Shown piece by piece: positions 32,820 to 43,789 of a DNA stretch of 64,000 nucleotides. The notes under the pieces were generated by a model. It had not been told where the DNA came from and ran no database searches. It saw only the letters and a program-made list of their open reading frames with translations. Made by a program: the position numbers and the translations under genes. This DNA is from Fragum whitleyi (Eukaryota > Mollusca > Bivalvia > Cardiida > Cardiidae), in the NCBI GenBank assembly GCA_948146395.1, contig OX411549.1, forward strand, positions 29,883,272-29,947,271. Reading direction: 5' to 3'. Numbering within the stretch: the stretch's first letter is position 1; every line of letters begins with the position of its first letter.

Positions 32820-33250
32820 TTTTATTAAAAAGCGTCACTCAGTCTATTCTATCAATAGAGGATATTGAATGAGTGGTCATTGAATACTGAATTTATCAAA
32901 CGGGTCATCTATAAACAGATAAAAACGAGGCTGCGCCGAGTTTTTATCTGTTTTAGATGACGAGTTTAATAAATTCTGTATTTTATGAGCACAAATTTTA
33001 TATTCTGTTTATAATATGACCCGAATTTTAGCGAAAAATCGGCAAAATTCTTGAAATTTAACGTTTCAATTTTCCGCGAAACTTATAACGTCGTTAAAAA
33101 ATGACGTCACAAAACATAGATTATGACGTCATTTTCGCGTTACAAAATAGCGTTGCTATTCGCTCTGAGCCCATTTGCGTAGTTATTCCACTAGTGTAAT
33201 AACACCCGTGTAATATCAAAAACATTCAACGGGGTTATTCAACTTCGGCA
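32820..33250. mobile_element. Repeat with long core palindrome (CATCTAAAACAGATAAAAAC)
   Basis: Core: GTCATCTATAAACAGATAAA...TTTATCTGTTTTAGATGACG. Flanks end near CGTAGTTATTCCACTAGTG. The same unit in the opposite orientation is at 37400-37745. It lies in the intron between candidate exons L and M. Confidence 0.6.
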
Positions 33251-33651
33251 ACGTAAGTCATATTATAAATATCCTCAATGAGAGTGACGGATTCCTTCAA
33301 TGTATTAGACATCTCGGCAAAATCAAACTTGTGACTAACTTAACGTCAAATAGAATGGTTACAGTTTGCAATCAGATACATGACTGTATATTTCCAATGT
33401 CTCATGTGAAAGAAAAATCTGATTATAGCGCATTTATTTTTCACGAGAAGGAAAGGTTACCGTAGTAAATACATAAGACCAGACGTTTTGCTTACATTTA
33501 AAGAGTTGTATTCTATCTAAGTATAATACTTTCCGATTTTAATGAAAATTTAATAACGGATTTGAATCATATTTAACATTGAATTTCTATTGACTATAAT
33601 TATTACTACTTTTGTAGCATGCTTATTCTAGCATTTCTTGATTAATAAAAG

Positions 33652-33919
33652 GTTGTATCAAAGTATTCACGACTTTTTTCCCATCCACTCGGCATTTGGC
33701 AGAATGCTACCGACTGTTAAAGCAAAGTTGCGAGGTCGTCCAACTCCAATTTATGGGTCGATACCCGAGGACAGAAAATCGATGGCTCAGCGCGAAACAG
33801 TTGTAACTCCCTATAAACATATAGGGAGTTACAGCTGTTTCGCGCTGAGCCACCGAAATACTCTTTTTCCATTCGACGCATCGCTCGGACTTTACCGTAA
33901 ACTGGAAAGCACCTCGGAC
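33652..33919 (+). CDS. Candidate 3' exon M, interrupted by an 80-bp palindrome
   Basis: An 89-codon open stretch ending at a strong GAC|GTAAGT donor. With the two bases from exon L it starts SLYQSIHDFFPIHSAFGRML and continues KAKLRGRPTPIYGSIPEDRK. The acceptor AAAAG has a weak pyrimidine tract; TTCTAG at 33631 is an alternative in another phase. About 26 codons in the middle come from a near-perfect hairpin element that also occurs at 55417 and, diverged, at 1681, yet the frame stays open through it. The product was not recognised. Confidence 0.4.
33779..33856. repeat. Near-perfect 78-bp hairpin element inside candidate exon M
   Basis: TCGATGGCTCAGCGCGAAAC...GTTTCGCGCTGAGCCACCGA, meeting at CCCTATAAACATATAGGG. 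Arms of about 35 bp with three or four mismatches. The plus frame runs through it without a stop. Confidence 0.8.
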
Positions 33920-34408
33920 GTAAGTGTAGTTATTTTGGGTCGTTTTTGGATAATTCGGCGTCTGGTGGTAATTTGGTCATTTAATAGTACGCTTGATGAA
34001 ATAACACATTTTGTTAATTATTTACGATTGTCTGTGGAGTTCTTTTTTGGCATTTCATAATTTTATAACAGAACACAGTAAAACGCGTTTTAATCAAACT
34101 ATGTTATGCCCAATTTATCCTTGCGTTTATTTTGTTATTCTCAACGTCATCTTCTATAATGTTTGTGATCTCAAATAAACGTGCGATATGACGCGCTTTT
34201 ATGTCTGCACCCTCATTATTCCCGAGCTCTATTCCGTATATTTGCCGAAGATTTATTGGGAAATATATTTGATACATCATGTACCGTAGGGTCACTTTCA
34301 GTTCTGCACAAAAGCCACCGCGACACGCGCCATTTGTCTTCCACTGGCAAATCATGAATAGAACACCCTAAGTCGGATGAGCAGCTGACGGCTTAGATTA
34401 TATATTAA

Positions 34409-34629
34409 CCCTTTCCTGTTTTACAAAATTTTGGACCTGTCCAAATTCAAAGGTTTTGAAGACGAAAATCAAAAGTGGATTTAATTTGAAAAATAACCAT
34501 TCAGTAGGGTAGAAAATAGTGTGGAAAGAGAAGAAATTGCTTGTCAAAAGCAATTTCTTCTTTTTTCACAATGTTTTCTCAATCATAAAATCTTAGGCAC
34601 GTAAAAAGCAGGGATTAAACTGCAAAGTG
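34409..34629. mobile_element. TTAA-flanked CCCTTT MITE, copy 3 (inverted)
   Basis: Same element in the opposite orientation: starts CCCTTTCCTGTTTTACAAAA and ends GCAAAGTG, with TTAA on both sides (34405-34408, 34630-34633). The central hairpin is intact. Confidence 0.84.
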
Positions 34630-34858
34630 TTAAGGTTGTCCTTGTTTTAGAAGCGACGTGATGCCATAAATAGAAGCATCTTCCGGCATGAAATAAATTT
34701 AACTACTGTTGAAAAAGGCGTTTAACACCATACAAACAAATACAATTGAGAGCATTCAATATCATTGACTTGGACAATAGCCGTAGCACAGTCACAAAAG
34801 GTGTGGAAAAGTACGTAGTGCGTTGAGTATCATAAAGCTTGGATTAAGTTTTATGGTA

Positions 34859-35552
34859 CAGTTAATAACATCGTGAAATTGACCTTCACATCGATCAATT
34901 CAATCTGAATCACTCACTCAGTGCTCTATTCATTCATTCCAAACACTCACTCAAACTATTAAAAAACGTTCCGAAATTTTTAAAAAAAATAGTTCATAAT
35001 CGTTCATAACAATCAACATTTCATTCAAATCGATCAAATCATTGTACAATTTTGTTTTCGAATGTGGAATCCGAGGCGTCTGATTAGTCCGAAACGATAC
35101 ACGAACCGGAAAACACATTTTTAAAGTGAGGTAATGAATCAAGGGCGTAACTCCCATTACGCAATTTATGCAAGTGCGTAAAAGAAATAATTATCTGTTG
35201 AAAAATATCGTTGATGAATTATCGTAACATCGAAACTACAGCTTATTCAAGCTGTAGTTACAATATTTTGATTATTCAACAACGCTCAATAATGAAAAGG
35301 GAGCAGACGGAGGGCATTCGTCTTTTATCACAGTCCACATATCGCATTTACCCTATATATTCTTTGGTTGTCGCCATCTGAGTGCGTATTCATTTCAAAG
35401 TCCTAGGTACACCTATGTGAATAATCGCTAATTTTGTCCAATTATTGATATAGTTTTATCTCCCCACAATTTCATTCAAAACTCAACCTACACACTGATA
35501 AATTATCATTCCGAAATCGTTCACCTTGACAATTTCACGATGTTATCAGCTG
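34859..35552. mobile_element. TA-flanked MITE, same family, enlarged by a nested repeat
   Basis: Ends CAGTTAATAACATCGTGAAA and TTTCACGATGTTATCAGCTG. It is about 250 bp longer than usual because a copy of the AAGTGCGTAA / AGCTTATTCAAGCTGTAG repeat (about 35153-35400) sits inside. Confidence 0.78.
35153..35400. repeat. Dispersed repeat with CAGCTTATTCAAGCTG core, copy 2
   Basis: GCAAGTGCGTAAAAGAAATA, TCGTTGATGAATTATCGTAA, ACAGCTTATTCAAGCTGTAG, GGAGCAGACGGAGGGCATTC. Nested in the MITE at 34859. Confidence 0.6.
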
Positions 35553-35689
35553 TACATTTAATTGTGTTAATAATGCCTGGAACGTAGTTAGGTGCTACAG
35601 TCACTTCAATATGAATAACGGCATTGTTACATCCCATACAATCAGACAATCGAACAAATCGTTTCACAAAAATGAAAATATGTAGTATA

Positions 35690-35786
35690 GATGTACATAA
35701 TTAAGTGGGTGATCAAAAGTCAAATTTTGTCTATGCATGATTAGACTTTGATCACTTACTTAAACATGTACATCTATACTGAATAA
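35690..35786. repeat. Hairpin AGTATAGATGTACAT...
   Basis: AGTATAGATGTACATAATTA with GTGATCAAAAGTC pairs with GACTTTGATCAC and AACATGTACATCTATACT around a 20-base centre. Between two MITEs. Confidence 0.6.
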
Positions 35787-35942
35787 TATATCCACCATTT
35801 TCACAATTTCGTTGTACCGTTAAAATTATATCGTTTTATTATTTTTCTGACAGTGAAATCTTGGGATTTCCCAGTGTAATAATTTTTCGATATTGTCACT
35901 AGTGACGATAACACTTTTTAGTTTCAGACTCCTGAGGTAATA

Positions 35943-36379
35943 CAGTTAATAACATCGTGAAATTGACATTCAACTCAATCTAAACCATTCTATATCGATC
36001 ACTCAGCGCTCCAATTACTCATTCCAAACACTCACTCAAACCATTCAAAAACGATCAAACCCATTGAAAAATATAGAATCAACAACATCATTCAAAATAA
36101 ATTTTGACAGAGCAATATCGCGATTTCACTGACATAATTCAAAAAGTTAGCGCCCATAGGTTCTTGAAGAAATTTGAAGCTGTGCACAGAACTTGTATGC
36201 ACTTTTTTATTAAAGGGGGGTAATCAATATCGCAAATTTTGTTCATCACGAACAAAATTTGTGATATAGGATTACCTCCCATTAAAATCACTTAAAACTC
36301 GCTCCACAAACTCATTCAATTTTATTCATAAATCATTCCAAAATCATTCACCTTGTCAATTTCACGATGTTATTAACTG
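35943..36379. mobile_element. 437-bp TA-flanked MITE, same family
   Basis: CAGTTAATAACATCGTGAAA...TTTCACGATGTTATTAACTG with TA flanks. Very similar to the 58478 copy throughout, including CAAACCCATTGAAAAATATA and the central TTGTTCATCACGAACAA palindrome. Confidence 0.86.
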
Positions 36380-36389
36380 TACACTCAAG

Positions 36390-36765
36390 CCCAATCACAT
36401 GTTCAGGGTATCTGCAAATTGGGTTCAAACTTACAAATATGGGGTTGGTTTTCTATTAATATGCACTTTTTATTTAAATATCCATGCTAAAAAGGATATT
36501 AGGCTACAGATGGAGGTGATGATTGACCCCCACTCCCATCTGGATCCACCACTGAAGCTTCTGCATAACAGATTATCGAAAGAATTTGTAAACCAACATG
36601 AACTAGGGAAACAGAAACTAAATGCAACATTCATGGACAGTAACATGAACGAAGAAACATCCTGAAATGGTACTTAAACAGCAACTATCCCAATCCATCC
36701 TAATCCAACTGTTTTTGTTTTCTGTGACCTTTAGGCGCTTTTCGAAGGCTCGAAATCCGTTGCGT
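36390..36765. repeat. Dispersed repeat, copy 2 (shared with 5380)
   Basis: GGGTTCAAACTTACAAATAT, GGATCCACCACTGAAGCTTC, GAAACATCCTGAAATGG, TTTTCGAAGGCTCGAAATCC match 5380-5750. In both places it directly follows another MITE family, so it may be part of a larger composite. Confidence 0.55.
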
Positions 36766-37100
36766 CAAAATTTTGAAATAAAGTCATCCTACATGGTAGA
36801 GCATATGGAGGAAGAAAGGAGTGCATTATGACAAGTAGTTCCTTACCCTTTCGCAATATTTTTCGAGTAAAAAGTACCAGAAGCTTTAATCAGCCTGTAA
36901 TTTTATTAGTTTGTTATATACGTGTTTTCATATGTAACAAGTACCAGTGTATTTTTCTTTTCGTCTTTTCCTATTTGTCTTTTACATGAACCACGATACT
37001 TTGAATTTGAATATGTGGTGTGGCCGGTGGCCTGTTTATATATTAAAAGAATGAATTTGAAGTGGTAATTTCTTGCAGAAATTATATTTACATCCACAAC

Positions 37101-37296
37101 ACGCTGCGAACACGTTATAACACGCTAGCAGCGCGTTACAAACACGCTAAGCACGTTCCGAGGACGTTACGAGAACGTTGGACACACGCTCAAGAACGTT
37201 GGTATACGCTGACATACGCTATCAACACGTTCTGGACACGTTTCTTACTCGTTACGCACACGTTCAAACCCGCTATGAACACGCTACAAGCGCGTC
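37101..37296. repeat. ACGYT array with 10-11 bp (helical) spacing
   Basis: ACGCT/ACGTT or a one-base variant starts at 37101, 37112, 37122, 37133, 37144, 37153, 37164, 37175, 37186, 37196, 37206, 37216, 37227, 37238, 37249, 37260, 37270, 37281 and 37292. Spacings are 9-11 with a mean of 10.6 bp. The bases between motifs are not conserved. The region is CG-rich within AT-rich surroundings. Confidence 0.8.
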
Positions 37297-37399
37297 GTGA
37301 ATTGACAAAAAGAAAATGTAGGTCAGCGTATGGCGACGTTTTGCGAACTTAGTCGTTTTCTCAAACGAGTTAGGCACACGCTGGCTAAAACGTTGAGGT

Positions 37400-37745
37400 A
37401 TGAGGGCCATTATTACACTTGTGGAATAACTATGCAAACGAGCCAAGAACGAATAGTTATATTTTCATAGTGAAAAGCGTCATAAAACATTTGCTAACGT
37501 CGTATGTATCGCGAAAGAACTTAAATCTATATTTTTCTGGAAATTCGTCGCTAATAGCAAAAACGCAGCTCAAATAATAAATAGAATATCAAATTTGCGC
37601 CTGTAGAATACCGAGTTGATTAAACTCGTCATCTAAAACAGATAAAAACTCGGCGCAGTCTCGTTTTTATCTGTTTATAGATGACGAGTTTAATAATATT
37701 CGGTATTTAGTGACCTATCATTCAATACCCTCTATATATCACATA
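37400..37745. mobile_element. Inverted copy of the 32820 repeat
   Basis: CACTTGTGGAATAACTATGC at the left; core TCATCTAAAACAGATAAAAA...TTTTTATCTGTTTATAGATG; ending CAATACCCTCTATAT. Matches 32820-33250 reversed. Confidence 0.6.
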
Positions 37746-38255
37746 AAACGGTTTGTTTTCGGAACTCCTACACGGCTGACCATTGTCCGCAATATATTGA
37801 AGTCAGCCCGTCTAAAATTTTGAAAAAAAAACAAAACAAAAAAAAAACGGACAGAAATAAGTTCATTGTACGGGTTGTGACATCGTGATGACATTTGCAG
37901 GTGGACAAGATAAACTTTATCAATCCTATCTTCGATGGATTACATCTTTTGAATACGTCTGGCCTATCTTTCACACGGAAAGCGTCCTTTTTTTTAATGT
38001 GAAACTTTTTTGGTGTGGTCCACCTGAAAAAAAAACAACAACAAAAAAAAAAACAGGTGAGTTGTGGTCAAATCCATTAAGATTTTTTATTATTATTCCA
38101 TATAGACCTGTAATAATTACAGTATCATCTTCGGATATTGGAGTTCCTTTATTGAGACTTTTCAAATAATATAAAAAAAAAAATGAGCCACGTCATGCTA
38201 AAGGTATCATCTTACAACTTTTTAAAGTGAATATTTTGGAAAAATTATTTGATCG

Positions 38256-38590
38256 AATATAAAGTTGATAACCTCATGAAATTGGCACTCATTCCGATCA
38301 AAATTATTCTCAATCATTCACTTAGCTCTCCATTCATTCATTCGAAACAATCACTCAAATCATTCAAAAACGCTCCAATTTTTTTTCAATAACAAATAGA
38401 AATTAATCAAACCGACTGACATTTTATTCAAATCGAAAAAATCCACTATTTTGTTGAATAGTGTTGGTCTTAGCCCGTCTTATTGGGACGTGAAGACACA
38501 AAAATTGAAAAGAACGGAAATTTTAAAGGGAGGTAATAAAAAATATCGCTAATTTCGTCCAATTTGTGAAATCCTGGAGAGCGTAAAATA
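38256..38590. mobile_element. Partial, diverged copy of the TA-flanked MITE
   Basis: GTTGATAACCTCATGAAATT and the run of CATTCATTCGAAACAATCAC match the family's left half. The right end is replaced by AGGGAGGTAATAAAAAATAT and another repeat. Confidence 0.6.
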
Positions 38591-39246
38591 AGTGGGTTTA
38601 AAAGGTAGAAAAATACAGAAATGGAAGAAAGATCGTTAACAATTGTGGGCGGATCTCGAAAAAATCGTAACTACAGCCCGGGTGACCTGTAGTTACGATA
38701 TTTCAGTTGTGCCATGACGATTTATCAAAACTAGTGATAAACGGTAAGTTTTATAAGGCATTCCTTAACCTTATATTACCAGGACCTTTCGACCTTTAGA
38801 AGTTAAAAGACCTATTTTATCGACAACAAAATACATGTAAATTGATAGAAGAATAAATAAACAAAAGCGACTCGTAATAATTGATTAGACCAATTCAATT
38901 TGACTTTTCTTTAAAAAAAAAAGACAAAACAAATGAATAATTTGAATTAATCCTAAATTATGCATTATAGGAAGTCATAATTTCTAAACGTTAAATTTAC
39001 AGAAACACAGCGGACGCGTATTTGTTTTTATTCAAAAGATATGAAATCACAATTGTGTATTTTTATTATTGGAATTACTTTAAGATTGACACGTAAGTAC
39101 GAAGTAATATTCATCATAATAAAATCTCTATTCCAAACTTCTGCACAGGCTGACTAGAGCCATTACTTGGCTGATTTCTGTGTCAGGAATGATTATTTTA
39201 TCTTCTTGTCAAAGCATTGACTGAATGCGACCTCAGATTGATCTTA

Positions 39247-39630
39247 CAGTTAACAACATCGTTAAAACGACATTCATGTCGATGAAAACGATTCCAAGTC
39301 AATCGCATAACGCACCATTCATTCACTCATAACACTCACTCCAACCATTCAAAAGAAGCTCCAGACGATTTCACTGACGTAATTGAAATTGTATACGCGT
39401 TTGATTGGTTCTTGAAGAAATATGAAGCTATTTATAAATTTGTACGCTTGCTTTATTAAAGGGAGGTAATATATATTGCTCTTTTTTTCATCCTGAACGA
39501 AATTAGCGGTAATTGAATATATTTTCCTCTTAATTTCACTCAAAATTCTCTCAACACATTCATTTATCAATTTCATTACAAACTCATTCCGAAACCATTC
39601 ATCTGGTCATCTTCACTGTCTTGTTAACTG
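39247..39630. mobile_element. TA-flanked MITE, same family, diverged
   Basis: CAGTTAACAACATCGTTAAA at the left and TTGTTAACTG at the right with TA on both sides; the subterminal arms have drifted. 384 bp. Confidence 0.75.
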
Positions 39631-39680
39631 TATCCTGATCTAAGCCTTTTTTTCCAAACATTTTATTTACGGAGTTTCAT

Positions 39681-39686
<6 letters not shown>

Positions 39687-39722
<36 letters not shown>
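39687..39722 (+). repeat. (GTT)n microsatellite
   Basis: About twelve GTT units. Confidence 0.95.
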
Positions 39723-40021
39723 GCATGATGGATCATATTTCGATTTCCGATATTTACACTCCTTATTTCCTTCATCAGACGATATCTGGGTCTCAAATTA
39801 CGACTTGTAGCTGTATTGAAAACATGATAGTCCTACTTCAACATTTGTTTTTGTCGATCAAATATTTCTCAAACCAGGGGCTTTTGATACATATAAATAT
39901 GTACATGTATTGATTTTGCTTTATCTAGCGCCATCCTTAGCGGGATTGTTGATAACTGTGACGTCAGGCAAATCTACACGCAAAATAACGCGCTTTAATG
40001 GCTGCGCCCTCATTATTCCAG

Positions 40022-40490
40022 AAATCAGAACAGAACAGAACAGAACAGATTTTATTTGTGTATAGTTTAAACTAAAAGTCCATCACCGTCATACAAAATT
40101 AACAAATACTTGTGCAAAGTAGCAATAGAAAGGATATAGATGCGAAAGATATAGGATATTGTTGTTAAAAATTATAATGATATTTGTAAAATTAATTTTC
40201 TAGAAGAGATTTCCTAAGTTTGAAAGCTTCTAAACAGTGAGATGCAAGACTGTTTAATACTTTTGTGTTATCACTTAATAAACTTATACATGCTCGGTGT
40301 TTGCGTAAAATATCGATCTATATATTTTTCTCTGTGCGATATAAAGAATGTGCACACCAAAATAAATATGGTACTCATCCTCCACAACTCCAAGGTCACA
40401 TACAGAATATATTTTTTTATTTCGTTCGATCTTTTTAAGTCGACCAGTTTCAATACTAAATTGATGGGAAGAGGTTCGAAGTTTTGCCAA
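40022..40490 (-). mobile_element. 3' fragment of a non-LTR retrotransposon (ORF2 C-terminus and tail)
   Basis: The minus strand encodes HQFSIETGRLKKIERNKKIY and VCDLGVVEDEYHIYFGVHI, the pattern found at the C-terminus of CR1/Jockey-type ORF2 proteins (GR..KI.R..R.C..C....EDE.H). The usual second Cys/His positions are partly lost. It ends in a (TGTTC)n tail (plus-strand GAACAGAACAGAACAGAACA at 40027-40046), as 3' ends of such elements do. Heavily 5'-truncated and dead. Confidence 0.65.
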
Positions 40491-40717
40491 ACGTTCCCTG
40501 TTTAATATTAAGGATAATCGGAAATCTCAAATTTAAGCTTTAAACATTTGAAGAAAGCCACAGTTGATCTTTCGTTTATGTCAGTGAATCATTCTGTAAT
40601 GTACGTACCTCTCAGTGTACCTGAGGTTTGAAAATATTTATATTAACCGAGGTCTATTCCGTAGAATTGCCGAGGCTGACCGATTGCTCTGACATTTGTT
40701 TTTCATAACTTTTACAG

Positions 40718-40858
40718 ATGTATCCAGTAGTTTATCCCGGCGGTTTTTAGAGAATGCTCCACCTAATGTTGGAAGTATATGTCCTCAAGTTAAAAACTGT
40801 CCATGTATTATGAAGTACGTTCCACCCTGTATGACATGTCCCTGTCTTCAAAATCAAG
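40718..40858 (+). CDS. Antistasin-like/mucin gene, Cys-rich exon 1 (first found)
   Basis: A 141-bp exon between CTTTTACAG and CAAG|GTAGTT. It reads SSSLSRRFLENAPPNVGSIC, then CPQVKNCPCIMKYVPPC and MTCPCLQNQ. The eight-Cys pattern is a diverged antistasin-like or related small disulfide module. It takes one base in and leaves one base, as all internal exons of this gene do. An upstream exon with the start codon and signal peptide is required and was not found. Immediately downstream is a (TTTA)n array. Confidence 0.65.
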
Positions 40859-40877
40859 GTAGTTTATTTTCTTATAA

Positions 40878-40881
40878 ATAT

Positions 40882-40980
<99 letters not shown>

Positions 40981-40983
40981 TTC

Positions 40984-41050
<67 letters not shown>
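40878..41050 (+). repeat. (TTTA)n microsatellite
   Basis: Over 40 TTTA/ATTT units with one interruption (TTCTTA at 40980). It starts about 20 bp after the donor of exon 1 of the antistasin-like gene. Confidence 0.95.
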
Positions 41051-41783
41051 TAAACTCTTTTCTGTTTATAATTATATATCTATCAAGCATCTATTCAACC
41101 AATAAAGCTAATTATACAGTCAAAAACTCAGTCAATCGGTCAGTCAACGTGGTCGTATAAAACGTCTTTCTAAGAGTTGACACAAAATACACTATAAACT
41201 GAACTAAGCCGTTCATGAAAAAAAGGCTTTGTTCTTAAAATGATGGCTCCGCCTTGTGAACTCTTCGAAGATGATTGCCTCATCGACTGCCACAATCTAT
41301 GACCTTCTGGTCTTCAATGTTCAATAAACGTATACGAAAGCAACCAAGTAAACGCAAGGTCGAAAGGATATTGCTTGATTCAAACAATGTATAAAGTCAA
41401 AATGCTTCTTTTACTATTGAGTTTTTTTTCCAAAATATTGGTCTCAACGTGACAAACTTTGAGTCCGTGGCCTAGTAATAAGGATGCTCGCTTTATGGTC
41501 AAAGGTCCTGGGATCTTATTTTGACCACGCCGGGGGAATCTTTCTGAGCAAGGAATTTACTTCATGTTGTGCCTCTCAACATAGGCATATATATGAGTAT
41601 ATTATAAGAAAACCTCATCATGAGTTAAACAGGGCCGCTTAATATCAGCAATTTCATAAATGAAATGAAATAGTAAAACACATTATTATGTAATAATGGA
41701 TATTTTACTCCATGTTTTTCACCTTATTGAGGTGATAATTAAATACTGAATATCAATACTCAACTTTGAACTATTTAAAATGT

Positions 41784-41894
41784 ACATTTCCAACGATTTG
41801 AAATGTGCACAAAGCTTAGACTATGGCCAGCCTGTGTATCTGCACAGTCTACGTTTACGCACTTTCAAATTGTTGGAAATGTAAAGCATGGCCT
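41784..41894. mobile_element. GAGCCT...AGGCTC TIR repeat, short copy
   Basis: TACATTTCCAACGATTTGAA and TTCAAATTGTTGGAAATGTA form the arms; inner GCCAGCCTGTGTATCTGCAC. The outermost GAGCCT is lost on the left. Confidence 0.55.
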
Positions 41895-42252
41895 CAATTA
41901 TAACATCTTGCTGTATTTTAGGTCAGATGCCTTCATTTAGATTGAGTAAATTTTGCGTCATTTAATTTTCGCGTCTTCGGGTCGGGCAGACGTTTTAACG
42001 AGTTAATAAGTTAACAAGCGATCGTTTAATTTTGTTAATTCCTAGTGCAAGCATTAGAACTTCAAATCTTTTAGCCCCGAGTCGTCGTTTTGATTTGTAA
42101 TTAATCCTCGTCCAAACTTAAGAGATATTGTTTATTTCGCGTTTTCAATAAATCGCGAATATAAGTCGAATTAAATCCTTGTTCACAAAACCCGGTTAAC
42201 AAAAGTAGAATTAGTAAACAATCTTTTGCCATAAATACACCATATGTTTTAG

Positions 42253-42381
42253 GAACACAAGACACCAAAAGTCAGACGGAAGCACCGACAAGTGGTTCGG
42301 GTCCTTGTCTTATCTACAACCCAAAGTGTCCCTTGTTAAACTATAGAGACAGCCGTGGTTGTGTGTTTTGTCTAGACCCTA
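42253..42381 (+). CDS. Antistasin-like/mucin gene, Cys-rich exon 2
   Basis: A 129-bp phase 1-1 exon between ATGTTTTAG and CCTA|GTAAGT. It opens with a Ser/Thr linker (GTQDTKSQTEAPTSGSG) and then a Cys module: PCLIYNPKCPLLNYRDSRGC followed by VFCLDP. The final GCxxC resembles the end of an antistasin repeat. The protein is presumably extracellular. Confidence 0.68.
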
Positions 42382-43045
42382 GTAAGTGCTGTTTTCTTCG
42401 GAGAGTTTAAAAGAACGTAAGAACAAATACTTAGATTCTTGAAACGGCGTGACAGTTTGAGAGCGTTACATAAAATTTTGCATTATTCAACCAAATAGAT
42501 GAGTAAATTACAATAACCATCTCCCTTTTTAGCTTCACTGAGCCTAAAATGATCAAGACCGGTATTTGTAATCAACCCGTATTTAATACAATGTGCGTTG
42601 GAAGTAGTCAAAAAATATTTTGAGACACTCCCTTCCCCAAACAATGTGAAAATTTTAACAAAACATGACAGAAATGTTCCGTAGCTGACCCTTTTCAAAA
42701 TCATTTATGATTCTTTTTAATAACGTACAAAAATGGGGGCCTCGAATGGTGTGTCCACTCCTCCACAACCACTTGGATTGAAGGATCTTTTATGGATACT
42801 TGCTAATAATTTCTTTCCTTTTATAAAATTACTTTTCAACTGGCCTCATATACTATGATTATTAATGAAATTACAAAACGTTATTTCATTATATTCTTTT
42901 TCATTTCTAGGAGATATTTAGAAATAAACATTCAGACCGTTATAAGTGTAAAAACGAAAAAAAATATCATTTAGATAATTGTAAATAAATGAACACCAGT
43001 AAGGCCTAAATATGTACGCACTCCTTAATGGATGATGTACACCGG

Positions 43046-43272
43046 GGGCCTGTTTTGCTAAACATCTTACGAACATTTTTTGCGTAAGTCAAAAATTAAT
43101 ATTGCTTGTACAGTAGTAACTAAATATGGAATTCTGCCATGCTTTATCTCATTGGAATCGTCTCCTGAGGACGATTCCAATGAGATATTGCAAGGCAGAA
43201 TCTAACAACGAATGAAATCCCCAGGCACGATTTGTGATTTTGCCTTACGATTAACTTTTTCGTAAGAAGTTT
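43046..43272. mobile_element. GGGCCCGTTTTGCTAAAC-type MITE, complete copy
   Basis: Ends GGGGGCCTGTTTTGCTAAAC and TTCGTAAGAAGTTTATT are inverted relative to each other. The core hairpin is GGAATCGTC...GACGATTCC flanked by TCTCATT/AATGAGA. It lies 55 bp upstream of the mucin exon. Confidence 0.7.
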
Positions 43273-43327
43273 ATTATTGAAATTTTATAATCTATTTATG
43301 ATGAACTCGTTCCATATTTCCGAACAG

Positions 43328-43789
43328 AAACAACAACTACAACTACAAGGACTACGACACCTACCACTACCACACAAACAACAACACCAACTACAACGCC
43401 AACGACCCCTACAACCACAGAGTTCATTACGATTACACCTCCTACAACACCTACACCGTTAGTGACGTATACATCAACAACCCCGCCCATTATTACAGAA
43501 TCGACTACGCCTACCACTCCCTCCCTATCAACTACGTCAACCACTCTATCAACAAAAACTACAACATCGAAATCAACACCAACAACGACACATCCATTTA
43601 CTTTTAAACCAACATCCAAATATCGGACAACAATACGTGTCATTGAAACAACAACTACTCCGATAACAACGTCTTCAACCACTACAAGGACTACGACAAC
43701 CCCCTCAACAACGCATACTTTTACAACTACACCGACAACGATTCCCACTACAACCAAACCAACAACCGTGTTAACGACAACACTCGACG
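43328..43789 (+). CDS. Antistasin-like/mucin gene, Thr/Pro-rich mucin exon 3
   Basis: A 462-bp phase 1-1 exon between GAACAG and GACG|GTAAAT. It encodes about 150 residues made almost entirely of Thr, Pro and Ser, with few aromatic residues (PFTFKPTSKYRTT). In secreted proteins such a segment is heavily O-glycosylated and acts as an extended spacer between folded modules. It comprises many imperfect ACA/ACT/ACC runs. The long Val-rich frame on the opposite strand is only its shadow. Confidence 0.72.

Larger units (their letters stand above)
33920..40717. other. Repeat-dense stretch between the SPATA18-like and antistasin-like genes
   Basis: Filled by at least five MITE copies, a dispersed repeat, the ACGYT array, hairpins, (GTT)n and a non-LTR fragment (each listed). 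The 5' exon(s) of the antistasin-like gene should be here but could not be recognised. The stretch 37750-38250 contains two runs of A in AAAACAACAACAAAA-type sequence and nothing else I can name. Confidence 0.5.

Noticed and set aside
36399..36665. 88-codon plus-strand frame with a hydrophobic start, considered as the missing signal-peptide exon of the antistasin-like gene
   Set aside because: It lies in a dispersed repeat also present at 5380, where the frame is broken, and no phase-1 donor follows the hydrophobic part.
37062..37352. 96-codon plus-strand frame over the ACGYT array (NTLRTRYNTLAARY...)
   Set aside because: The apparent protein repeat follows from the 10-11 bp DNA period, which does not keep frame; no splice context or family.
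40696..41160. 154-codon frame LFIYLFIY...
   Set aside because: Only its first part (exon at 40718-40858) is real; the rest translates the (TTTA)n microsatellite.
43296..43757. 153-codon Val/Gly-rich frame on the minus strand
   Set aside because: Mirror of the Thr-rich mucin exon (ACN codons read as NGT). The plus frame has matching splice phases and neighbours.
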